From contig JAVVHL010000033.1 of assembly GCA_032249575.1 (NCBI GenBank), positions 1 to 10,901 of the forward strand: a stretch of 10,901 nucleotides of DNA, in the 5' to 3' direction. Made by a program: the position numbers and the translations under genes. This stretch comes from Calditenuis sp032249575 (lineage in GTDB: Archaea > Thermoproteota > Nitrososphaeria_A > Caldarchaeales > Calditenuaceae). The notes below the pieces were generated by a model that did no database searches, had not been told where the DNA came from, and saw only the letters and a program-made list of their open reading frames with translations. The stretch's first letter is position 1. Each line of letters opens with the position of its first letter. This document shows, piece by piece, positions 1 to 5,877 of the stretch.

Positions 1-1
1 A

Positions 2-136
2 TGGGGCCCTTTCGCAGAAGGGATCGATGGGGACCAAGCCTCGAGCCCTGAGAAGTTGACGCGTTTTCTGCCTAACAGGCTTTCATCGGTTATCAACCAG
101 CTCATCGCAAGGCTCGTGTGGTGGAGGGCCCGATGA
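2..136 (+). CDS. C-terminal fragment of an unidentified protein, 5' end outside window
   Basis: Reading from base 2, this frame is open up to a TGA at 134-136, while the other two forward frames stop at 49-51 and 57-59. The roughly 44 visible residues begin WGPFAEGIDGD and end in a helix-prone, basic tail (INQLIARLVWWRAR). The stop overlaps the ATG of the next gene as ATGA, the usual sign of translational coupling in archaeal operons. That overlap is the main reason to believe the frame is real. The fragment is too short to assign a family, and no function is claimed. It would be the first visible gene of the + strand operon with the coiled-coil protein and the methyltransferase. Confidence 0.5.
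   Translation, partial: WGPFAEGIDGDQASSPEKLTRFLPNRLSSVINQLIARLVWWRAR
123..128 (+). promoter_or_regulatory. Shine-Dalgarno GGAGGG for coiled-coil gene
   Basis: GGAGGG lies four bases before the ATG at 133. It selects that ATG over the in-frame GTG codons at 118 and 121, which would place the ribosome site inside the coding sequence. Confidence 0.6.
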
Positions 137-957
137 GCGGCGAGAGGAAGCGCATCATCATCAGGAGGAGACCGGCCGAGGGACAGGAGGAGCAGGAGCC
201 ACCGGTGGCGCTCGACCCCTCTCAGCTGAAGGAGACGTTCATCGAGGCCCAGCAGCCGGCGGTGCAGCCTCAGGCGACCGAAACCAGGGACATGGAAGTT
301 GAGGCTGTCTTCATGAGGGCACGGAACGTCTACGAGGATGCGGTACAGAGGTTCAACGATTTCTTCTCGAGGATCGAAAGGCTGAGGGATAGGGACAGGA
401 GCATCCAGAACGCCTACATAAAAGCGGAAGACGTCACGCGATTGACTGTAGTGAAGAAGAAGCTGGACGAGATGAACGACGAGAGGAGCGCTATACTGGC
501 CTCCGCTGGTCCCGTCGAGCAGAAGCTGACCCAGGCCATGGCCGAGCTCGAGTCGGTCGTCTCGGACCTCGAGCAGCTCCTATTCGACAAGCTGGTGGAG
601 CTCGAGGAGATGAGCGCAGCGAGGAGCTCCGGAGCGCCAGTGGGGCCCGAGATCAGAGCTGTGGAGGAGGCATGCAACAGGATCAGGTCCGAGATCGCCA
701 GGACGAGGGGCCTGATAGAGGACCTGAGGAAGAAGGTACAGGCGCTGAGGGACCTGCCGAAGACGATCTACAGGATGACGACCTACAGGGATCTGGCGGA
801 GGAGTACTACAAGCAGCTGAAGTCCCAGAAGGGCATAGACGAGGCGAGGCTGGAGGAGCACCTGAAGAAGGTCATGCAGGAGGAGCAGGTGCCCTGGGAG
901 TACGCGGTGCTTTACCTTTACAAGCGGCTGATGAAGAGGACAGAGAGGCCCCAGTGA
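133..957 (+). CDS. Coiled-coil protein of unknown function
   Basis: This encodes 274 residues from the ATG at 133, chosen because of the GGAGGG just upstream and the ATGA overlap with the preceding stop. I do not recognise the family. The N-terminus is strongly basic (RKRIIIRRRP), followed by a low-complexity Glu/Gln/Pro/Ala linker to about residue 55. From about 57 to 260 the sequence is nearly all charged, heptad-like helix, with a short Ser/Gly/Pro break near 165-172 (SSGAPVGPE), so it looks like two long antiparallel or tandem coiled coils. The C-terminus (VPWEYAVLYLYKRLMKR) resembles a small folded cap. There is no signal peptide or membrane segment, so it is probably cytoplasmic. The basic head could bind nucleic acid and the coils could mediate dimerisation; both are inferences. 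It sits 10 bases upstream of a DNA methyltransferase and is probably co-transcribed with it. Confidence 0.8.
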   Translation: MSGERKRIIIRRRPAEGQEEQEPPVALDPSQLKETFIEAQQPAVQPQATETRDMEVEAVFMRARNVYEDAVQRFNDFFSRIERLRDRDRSIQNAYIKAEDVTRLTVVKKKLDEMNDERSAILASAGPVEQKLTQAMAELESVVSDLEQLLFDKLVELEEMSAARSSGAPVGPEIRAVEEACNRIRSEIARTRGLIEDLRKKVQALRDLPKTIYRMTTYRDLAEEYYKQLKSQKGIDEARLEEHLKKVMQEEQVPWEYAVLYLYKRLMKRTERPQ

Positions 958-961
958 GAGC

Positions 962-966
962 GGAGG
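962..966 (+). promoter_or_regulatory. Shine-Dalgarno GGAGG for methyltransferase
   Basis: GGAGG ends one base before the ATG at 968, an unusually short spacing, but no other in-frame ATG or GTG is close. An in-frame TTG at 1004 is the only nearby alternative start. Confidence 0.4.
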
Positions 967-967
967 A

Positions 968-2119
968 ATGGAGGAGGCTCAAGGCGGCGAGTTCGTCTTC
1001 GAATTGAGGTACGACCTATGGAGGTTAGCGACCTTCCTCCCGAACGAGAACTACCCTGTCCACCGGTGGTTCCACTTCAAGGAGGGCTTCTCGAGGGATC
1101 TGGTCGAGCTCCTCGCGAGGAGGTTCGGGCTCAGCGAGGGGGACGTCGTGCTGGACCCGTTCGTAGGTTCAGGGACAACGCCACTCACGTGCATGGAGCT
1201 TGGACTCGAGGGGATAGGGATCGACGCATCTCCGCTGATGGTGATGATCAGCCTCGCAAAGACGAGGAAGTACGATCCAGTTGCGCTCGAGGCCTCCGCT
1301 CAGAGGGTCCTGGAGCGCAGCAGGCCAGTGCGTGACGTGGGATCGGTGAGCGCATTGGTCAGGAAGGCCTTCAGGCAGGACGTCCTGAGGGAGCTGCTAG
1401 GGATGAGGGAGGAGGTGATGTCGGTAGAGGACGAAGATGCGAGGCTCTTCCTGACGCTGGCCCTGATGAAGGCGGCCATGAGCTGCTCTTATGCTGTGAA
1501 GGACGGCTCCGTGATCAGGTTCGAGAAAAGGTCAACCCCTCCGCTTGCGAAGGCCTTCAGGTCTACAGTCAGGTCGATGATAGAGGACATCAGGCGGATC
1601 GTGCTCAGATCGGGTCCTGCCCAGATCTACTTGGGTGACGCGAGGGAGATGAAAGTCATCGGAGACGGATCGGTCGACGCGGTGATCACCTCGCCCCCCT
1701 ACTTGAACAAGATCGAGTACACCCGCGTGTACGAGATAGAGATGGAACTCTTCGCTGGAGGAGCGAGGCCAGAGCTGCTGAGGTCTTACATCGGTCTCTC
1801 GCCGAGGATCAGGAGGGTTCCGCCTGAGGCTGAGGGGCTGCCCGATTCTGCGATCGCGTACTTCGTCGACATGGAGCAGGTCTTGGCGGAGGTCATGAGG
1901 GTGCTGAGGGAAGGGGGCAGGGCAGCGCTCGTCGTGTCGGGAGGCGTCTACCCGGGATTGGTGGTCGAGGTGGACGTCGTTCTGGCGAGGATCGCGAGAA
2001 GGCTCGGGTTCGAGGTGGAGAGGATACTGGCCCTCGGGAAGCGCGTGGCGACCTCAGGAAGGGTCCACAGGATCGGTGAGTCGAGGGAGAGTGCTGTCAT
2101 CCTGAGGAAGCCGTCCTGA
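968..2119 (+). CDS. Amino-group DNA methyltransferase (m4C/m6A type, SPPY)
   Basis: This 383-residue protein transfers a methyl group from S-adenosylmethionine to an exocyclic amino group of DNA. The SAM site is LDPFVGSGTT at residues 62-71, with GIDASP at 83-88 supplying the acidic ribose-binding residue. The catalytic motif is TSPPY at 241-245; the SPPY form is the usual one in N4-cytosine enzymes, while adenine enzymes mostly have DPPY. Motif I comes first and motif IV about 170 residues later. The stretch between them (about 100-215) is helical and could hold target recognition, giving an alpha-like or rearranged motif order. The N-terminal HRWFHFKEGFS block before motif I also occurs in archaeal and phage members. 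No endonuclease or specificity subunit is adjacent, so it looks like an orphan methylase. RNA as substrate is less likely but not excluded. Confidence 0.85.
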   Translation: MEEAQGGEFVFELRYDLWRLATFLPNENYPVHRWFHFKEGFSRDLVELLARRFGLSEGDVVLDPFVGSGTTPLTCMELGLEGIGIDASPLMVMISLAKTRKYDPVALEASAQRVLERSRPVRDVGSVSALVRKAFRQDVLRELLGMREEVMSVEDEDARLFLTLALMKAAMSCSYAVKDGSVIRFEKRSTPPLAKAFRSTVRSMIEDIRRIVLRSGPAQIYLGDAREMKVIGDGSVDAVITSPPYLNKIEYTRVYEIEMELFAGGARPELLRSYIGLSPRIRRVPPEAEGLPDSAIAYFVDMEQVLAEVMRVLREGGRAALVVSGGVYPGLVVEVDVVLARIARRLGFEVERILALGKRVATSGRVHRIGESRESAVILRKPS

Positions 2120-2136
2120 TCCCTTCAGGCGCTCCG

Positions 2137-2874
2137 TCAACCGTTGGCGCTGATCGCAGCCGCTCCCTCCTCGTCGACCCGCTCCTGGCTCACCCTCTCC
2201 CTCGGCAGGGTTACGCGGACCCTTACCTTGTCTCCGTCGCGGAGCCCGTACTTCCCCCTCAGGTAGACTGGGGAGATCACCTCGATCACGTCCTCGCCGT
2301 AGTGGGACCTCTCGATGAAGAGGATCGCGCAGAGCTCGGAGTCGTTGAAGGTCCCCGTGATCGCCTTGAGGCCGCCGTAGGTCCGGGCGCCGTTCCTGAA
2401 GCCCTCGATTCTCACGTCGGCCAGCTTCTCCAGAAGCCTCCTGTTCGTTATCGCGTCGACCGTCAGGAGCCGCACGTTAAGCGTCCCTGGGTAAGGGTCG
2501 AACCCGAGCTTCTCACGGAACTGCTGCCGGTAGCCGGGCAGGGAGACGTAATATGCGCCCTCACCGAGCCCCGAAAAGACCTTCCCCTCTATCACGAAGT
2601 CCAAAGGCCTCTCGACGACCAGCCTCAGGTCAGAATATAGGTCTACCAATTGGCGGTAGCCCTTGCTGGTGATCCTCGCGTACCCTATCCGGCCGACGTT
2701 CCTCCTTTCTATCAGCTGCTCCTTCTCCAGCCTGATCAGGATCCTCGATGCCGATTGCTGGGAAGTCCCAAGGACACGGGCCAAGTTCGGAGTCGAGATC
2801 CTAACCATGCCTGTGAAGCCGTTCTGTGAAGCCAGAAAGATCAGCGCCTTCAGGGCCAGCAGGTTCAGAGCCAT
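2137..2874 (-). CDS. ribK: CTP-dependent riboflavin kinase fused to winged-helix regulator (RibK/RbkR)
   Basis: This 245-residue protein makes FMN from riboflavin using CTP rather than ATP, the archaeal route. Residues 6-75 form a MarR-like winged helix (STPNLARVLGTSQQSASRIL is the recognition region, followed by a GRIGYARIT wing). Residues about 92-225 are the kinase: GKVFSGLGEGAYYVSLPGY at 97-115 is the nucleotide loop, FDPYPGTLNV at 125-134 carries the Thr and Asn that bind Mg-nucleotide in the family, and ISPVYLRGKYGLRDGD near 200-215 is the conserved end. The last 20 residues are a low-complexity acidic/Ala tail. Proteins with this fusion (RbkR) are known to be both enzyme and transcription factor for riboflavin genes. 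The gene has its own promoter with a palindrome over the start region, consistent with self-regulation. It converges on the methyltransferase with 17 bases between the two stops. Confidence 0.95.
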   Translation of the reverse strand: MALNLLALKALIFLASQNGFTGMVRISTPNLARVLGTSQQSASRILIRLEKEQLIERRNVGRIGYARITSKGYRQLVDLYSDLRLVVERPLDFVIEGKVFSGLGEGAYYVSLPGYRQQFREKLGFDPYPGTLNVRLLTVDAITNRRLLEKLADVRIEGFRNGARTYGGLKAITGTFNDSELCAILFIERSHYGEDVIEVISPVYLRGKYGLRDGDKVRVRVTLPRERVSQERVDEEGAAAISANG

Positions 2875-2878
2875 TCTT

Positions 2879-2893
2879 CATAACAGTGTTATG
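2879..2893 (-). promoter_or_regulatory. Perfect 7+1+7 palindrome, candidate RbkR operator
   Basis: On the minus strand this reads CATAACACTGTTATG, two perfect 7-base inverted arms around one base. It lies between the TATA box and the ribK ATG, covering roughly -2 to -16 of the predicted transcription start, where a bound dimer would block RNA polymerase. The winged-helix domain of the downstream gene is the obvious candidate binder. The palindrome is seen directly; its role is inferred from the family's known behaviour. Confidence 0.6.
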
Positions 2894-2898
2894 GTCCC

Positions 2899-2906
2899 CT
2901 ATAAGG
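2899..2906 (-). promoter_or_regulatory. TATA box for ribK, leaderless or near-leaderless transcript
   Basis: The minus strand carries CCTTATAG, its centre about 29 bases before the ribK ATG. Archaeal transcription normally starts about 25 bases after the TATA centre, which puts the 5' end within a few bases of the ATG. No Shine-Dalgarno sequence lies before that ATG, which fits a leaderless message. Confidence 0.6.
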
Positions 2907-2945
2907 TTGAAGGGAAAGGAGGCGCACCTGATGACGCAGAAGCAA

Positions 2946-3569
2946 TCAGCTTAGGCTGATCGTCTCGTCCCTGATGACGCCGTTGGGCCCGATCAGAAGG
3001 ACGTCGATGCCGTTGCCGCTGCCGCTGTCCCGCGCCATCGAGGCCTTGAGGGCCTTAGTCGCCAGCTCGTAGATCTCGGACGAGGACATCCCCTGCCTGT
3101 ACTCTCCCTCGAGGACCCCTGCAGCGATCTCAGCACCGGTCCCTACCACGGCGAAGTCGTCCTCGATCATCGAACCCATGGCGTCCAGGACTATCACGTG
3201 GGGGCCCGTCTCGTCGAAGCCTCCGACGATCGTCTCGGTCAGGTAGGGGAAGTACCTGTTGCCGAAGAGGAGGTTGGAGACGACCTTCGCGATCGCCCTG
3301 ACGCTCGGTTGCCTCCTCTCCTCTATCGTGTAGAGGTTGATGAGGAACTTCACGTCCCTGATCAGGTTCTGCATGTCGGAGACGAAACCTGCACAGGCCG
3401 CTCCGACCTTCGGCGTGATCTGGAAGACCTTGCGGACGTTCTTCGACATAACGAAGTAGCCGTAGGTCAACCTCTTCTCCGAAGCGAGGACCACAGCGTC
3501 CCTTCCCCTGATGCCCAGCGTCGTGGCTCCCGGGTACGGATACTGGAATGCCATCCCTCGACAAAGCAT
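2946..3569 (-). CDS. psmB: Proteasome beta subunit, probably non-catalytic (Thr1 replaced by Ala)
   Basis: This is a 207-residue 20S proteasome beta-type subunit with an N-terminal-nucleophile hydrolase fold. The stretch GATTLGIRGRDAVVLASEKR aligns without gaps to the TTTVGI start of active archaeal beta subunits. In that alignment, mature residue 1 is Ala (A15 here), not the catalytic Thr. Glu17 and Lys33 are kept (SEKR, VRKVF), as is RDSGSG near the C-terminus (the Asp166/Ser169 region), while the Ser129 position reads Thr (VGTGAE). Without Thr1 no self-processing is expected, so the short N-terminal extension should remain. Thermoproteota commonly carry two beta subunits, one active and one structural, and this matches the structural type. 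Two starts are possible: the ATG at 3569 (MLCRG) or the ATG at 3554 (MAFQYPYPG). The second lies about 28 bases from a weak TATA-like element and may be the true one. The gene follows E2 after 39 bases. Confidence 0.92.
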   Translation of the reverse strand: MLCRGMAFQYPYPGATTLGIRGRDAVVLASEKRLTYGYFVMSKNVRKVFQITPKVGAACAGFVSDMQNLIRDVKFLINLYTIEERRQPSVRAIAKVVSNLLFGNRYFPYLTETIVGGFDETGPHVIVLDAMGSMIEDDFAVVGTGAEIAAGVLEGEYRQGMSSSEIYELATKALKASMARDSGSGNGIDVLLIGPNGVIRDETISLS

Positions 3570-3578
3570 GAACGGGCA

Positions 3579-3586
3579 CGATATGA
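3579..3586 (-). promoter_or_regulatory. Weak TATA-like element upstream of proteasome beta gene
   Basis: The minus strand has TCATATCG in the 39-base gap after E2, about 28 bases before the inner ATG at 3554. It would give a leaderless message starting at MAFQYPYPG. The match is poor, and co-transcription from the E1-beta promoter is equally possible. Confidence 0.25.
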
Positions 3587-3608
3587 GGCTGAAGTCTCCA
3601 GTCGGAGG

Positions 3609-4820
3609 TCAGAGCAAGAGGAGCTCCGGCCGCTCGAGGTACCTGACGACCTCCCTGAGGAACCTCGAGGCTGGCTCTCCGTCGACTATCCTGTGGTCGA
3701 AGGTCAGCGAGAGGGGCATGACGTACCTGGGCACCACCGCGTCGCCCACCACCCTCGGAACCCTGACGATCCTTCCGGTCCCGAGGATCGCGGTCTCCGG
3801 ATAGTTGGGAATCGGCGTGCCGCTCAGGCCCTCTACGGCGCCGTAGTTAGTGATCCCTATGGTTCCTCCTTTCACGTCCTCGAGCGTCAGCTTCCTGCTC
3901 CTGGCCCGCTCTATCAGGTCCTCTAATCTCCGGGCTATCTCGAAGAGCGAGAGCTCGTCGGCCCCGTGAAGGACAGGCACCACCAAGCCCTCCTCGGTGT
4001 GGACCGCTACGCTGACGTTCACGCGCCTGTGGTACCTGATCACCATGCGCTCCTCGTCGATCGTCGTGTTCAACACAGGATGGTTCTTGACGGCCTTGAC
4101 GATCGCCCTGATCACGAAGGGCAGGTAGGTGAGCCTGACACCGGCCTTCTCGGCCTCCTCCTTCAATGACTCCCTCACCTCAACGAGCCTCGTGACGTCG
4201 GCCTCGTCGAAGATCGTGACGTAGGCGGCGGACCTAACGGCCTTCGAGAGGTGCTCCGCTATGGCCCTCCTGACGCCCCTCATCGGCACCTCCTCGTACT
4301 CCAGTTCGACGGCCTGCGCTGGCTGCGGGGCTGGCGGTGCCTCGGCCGGTTTCCGGGCGAGCTTCGTCTCGTAGTACCTCCTCACGTCCTCCTCGGTTAT
4401 CCTCCCTCCAGGCCCTGTGCCCTCCACCTCCTCCAGAGGAACGCCGAGCTCCCGGGCAAGCCTCCTGACCGCAGGAGAAGCCAAAATCTCCCTCTTCGGC
4501 CTCTCTGCCCTCACTGCGACCTCCTCGACGCGCTGGGCTGCGACGGGTTTCTCAACCGCCTCGGGCACCCGCTCCTCAACCGCCGCTCCTACCTCCTCTA
4601 TGACGGCTATCACCTGGCCGACCTTGACGACCTCGCCCTCCCTCGCCAGGATCTTCACGATCTTGCCCTCAACCGGAGAGGGGACCTCGATGTTCACCTT
4701 GACGGTCGTGACCTCGACTATCGGCTGGAACTTCTTGACCTGATCGCCCTCCTTGACGAGCCAACGGACGATCTCGGCCTCCGTGACGCCCTCTCCTATC
4801 TCAGGGAGCCTCAGCTCCAT
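3609..4820 (-). CDS. 2-oxoacid dehydrogenase complex E2 (dihydrolipoyl acyltransferase)
   Basis: This 403-residue E2 core protein carries acyl groups on lipoyl-lysine and transfers them to CoA. Residues 1-77 are a single lipoyl domain (LPEIGEGVTEAEIVRW start). Residues about 111-150 are the peripheral-subunit-binding domain (ASPAVRRLARELGV, then GTGPGGRITEEDV). A Pro/Ala linker follows at 151-170. Residues about 176-403 are the acyltransferase domain, with catalytic His376 and Asp380 in DHRIVDG. The full domain set and normal length indicate an intact gene. The oddity is the lipoylation site, TTVK at 38-41, where the family normally has Asp before the lysine (for example TDK). The gene begins 11 bases after E1-beta with an excellent ribosome site overlapping that gene's stop. 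The acyl substrate (pyruvate, branched-chain or other) cannot be told from the sequence. Confidence 0.95.
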   Translation of the reverse strand: MELRLPEIGEGVTEAEIVRWLVKEGDQVKKFQPIVEVTTVKVNIEVPSPVEGKIVKILAREGEVVKVGQVIAVIEEVGAAVEERVPEAVEKPVAAQRVEEVAVRAERPKREILASPAVRRLARELGVPLEEVEGTGPGGRITEEDVRRYYETKLARKPAEAPPAPQPAQAVELEYEEVPMRGVRRAIAEHLSKAVRSAAYVTIFDEADVTRLVEVRESLKEEAEKAGVRLTYLPFVIRAIVKAVKNHPVLNTTIDEERMVIRYHRRVNVSVAVHTEEGLVVPVLHGADELSLFEIARRLEDLIERARSRKLTLEDVKGGTIGITNYGAVEGLSGTPIPNYPETAILGTGRIVRVPRVVGDAVVPRYVMPLSLTFDHRIVDGEPASRFLREVVRYLERPELLLL

Positions 4821-4825
4821 GCGGA

Positions 4826-4833
4826 ATCACCTC
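4826..4833 (-). promoter_or_regulatory. Strong Shine-Dalgarno GAGGTGAT for E2, overlapping E1-beta stop
   Basis: On the minus strand the TGA stop of E1-beta runs into GAGGTGAT, a near-complete match to the 16S rRNA 3' end. Five bases separate it from the E2 ATG. This arrangement ties E2 translation to E1-beta and fixes the E2 start at 4820. Confidence 0.75.
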
Positions 4834-5806
4834 AGAAGCTGTGGACCTCGACGATCGCATCGAGGATCCTGTTCGAGTTCGGGAGATATAGCGTTTCGTG
4901 GGCGAGGGGGATCGGCGACTCGAAGCCGGCGACTCTCCTCGGCGGTGCCTCGAGGTGGAGGAAGGCCTCCTCGACGACCTCAGCGACCACCTCCGCACCG
5001 TATCCTGCGAAGAAGGGGGCCTCGTGCGCTACGACGATCCTCCCGGTCTTCCTGACGCTCCTAACGACGGTCTCCAGGTCCAGAGGCTTCAAGGTCCTGA
5101 GGTCTATCACCTCTACCGATATCCCCCTCTCCTCGGCCCTCCGCGCTGCCTCCAGGGCCTCGTGGACGACCGATCCGAAGGTGACGACCGTGACGTCATC
5201 GCCCTCCCTGACGACGCGGGCCTTCCCCAGCTGCTCGACGTACTCGCCTTCGGGGACCTCTCCCTTCAGCGTCCAGTAGAGCCTCTTCGGCTCGAAGAAG
5301 ATCACGGGGTCCTCGGACCTTATCGCGGCCTTCAGCAGGCCCTTCGCGTCGTGGGGGTTCGAGGGGCAGACGACGAAGAGCCCGGGCGTGTGGGCGAAGT
5401 AGGCCTCGGGGCTCTGGGAGTGGTACATCCCTCCCCTGATCCATCCGCCTACTGGGGCCCTGATGACGAGGGGGGCCGTGAAGTCGCCTCCGGACCTGTA
5501 CCTGAGCGTCGCGAGGTTGCTGACGATCTGCTCGAAGCCTCCGAAGATGAAGTCGGCGTACTGGATTTCTGCCACCGGCCTGAAGCCGTAGAGAGCCAGA
5601 CCTATCGCCGACCCGACGATGGCCGACTCGGAGAGAGGTGTATCGACGACCCTTTCAGGCCCGAACTCCTCGAGGAGGCCCTGCGTCACCAGGTAAACGC
5701 CGCCCTTCCTTCCGACGTCCTGCCCGAGGACCACGACCGATTCGTCGCGCCTCATCTCCTCCCTCAGCGCCTCGTTGAGGGCCTGTGCGAAGGTGAGAAC
5801 CCTCAA
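4832..5806 (-). CDS. 2-oxoacid dehydrogenase complex E1 component, beta subunit
   Basis: This 324-residue protein is the beta half of the thiamine-diphosphate-dependent decarboxylase that feeds acyl groups to E2. Typical blocks are VVLGQDVGRKGGVY (25-39), DTPLSESAIVGSAIG (55-69, with the conserved Glu60), GFRPVAEIQYADF (74-86), MYHSQSPEAYFAH (127-139, with His129) and PSNPHDAKGLLKAAIR (148-163). The C-terminal domain, from about 190, is the transketolase C-type fold. Length is normal. The start is a TTG: an in-frame TGA at 5813-5815 rules out any upstream start, and AGAGGG sits just before the TTG. The alpha subunit and E3 (dihydrolipoamide dehydrogenase) are not beside it, although E1-alpha usually precedes E1-beta. 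They must be encoded elsewhere if the complex works. Confidence 0.95.
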   Translation of the reverse strand: MRVLTFAQALNEALREEMRRDESVVVLGQDVGRKGGVYLVTQGLLEEFGPERVVDTPLSESAIVGSAIGLALYGFRPVAEIQYADFIFGGFEQIVSNLATLRYRSGGDFTAPLVIRAPVGGWIRGGMYHSQSPEAYFAHTPGLFVVCPSNPHDAKGLLKAAIRSEDPVIFFEPKRLYWTLKGEVPEGEYVEQLGKARVVREGDDVTVVTFGSVVHEALEAARRAEERGISVEVIDLRTLKPLDLETVVRSVRKTGRIVVAHEAPFFAGYGAEVVAEVVEEAFLHLEAPPRRVAGFESPIPLAHETLYLPNSNRILDAIVEVHSF

Positions 5807-5813
5807 ACCCTCT
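5807..5813 (-). promoter_or_regulatory. Shine-Dalgarno AGAGGGT before TTG start of E1-beta
   Basis: AGAGGG ends one base before the TTG at 5806. The short spacing and non-ATG start suggest modest initiation, but no other in-frame start exists above it because of the TGA at 5813-5815. Confidence 0.45.
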
Positions 5814-5838
5814 CAGCTCGTCTTCACACAGCTCATTT

Positions 5839-5850
5839 GCATAATAAGAG
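5839..5850 (-). promoter_or_regulatory. TATA box for the E1-beta/E2 operon
   Basis: The minus strand carries CTCTTATTATGC in the 71-base gap after the thiolase-like gene. Its centre near 5844 predicts a start near 5818, giving a leader of about 12 bases that still contains the AGAGGG ribosome site. This separates E1-beta transcription from the catabolic genes upstream. Confidence 0.55.
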
Positions 5851-5877
5851 TTTCAGGAAGGACGGAGGTCTTTGAGG

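Noticed and set aside
1018..1335. Second + strand frame inside the methyltransferase gene
   Set aside because: It is a frame shadow with no motif, while the main frame contains the SAM and catalytic motifs.
3198..3926. Long + strand open frame opposite the proteasome beta and E2 genes
   Set aside because: It is antisense to two clear genes, crosses their boundary, has no recognisable domain, and is rich in Arg, Asp and Pro as expected from GC-rich complementary sequence.
5813..5842. Nine-codon frame MQMSCVKTS ending in TGA just upstream of and in frame with E1-beta
   Set aside because: The TATA box at 5839-5850 places the transcript start near 5818, downstream of this ATG, so it would not be transcribed from that promoter; no ribosome site precedes it.
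4251..5875. Two long overlapping + strand open frames opposite E2 and E1-beta
   Set aside because: Both are complements of well-conserved genes; composition is Arg/Leu/Asp-heavy with no family motif.
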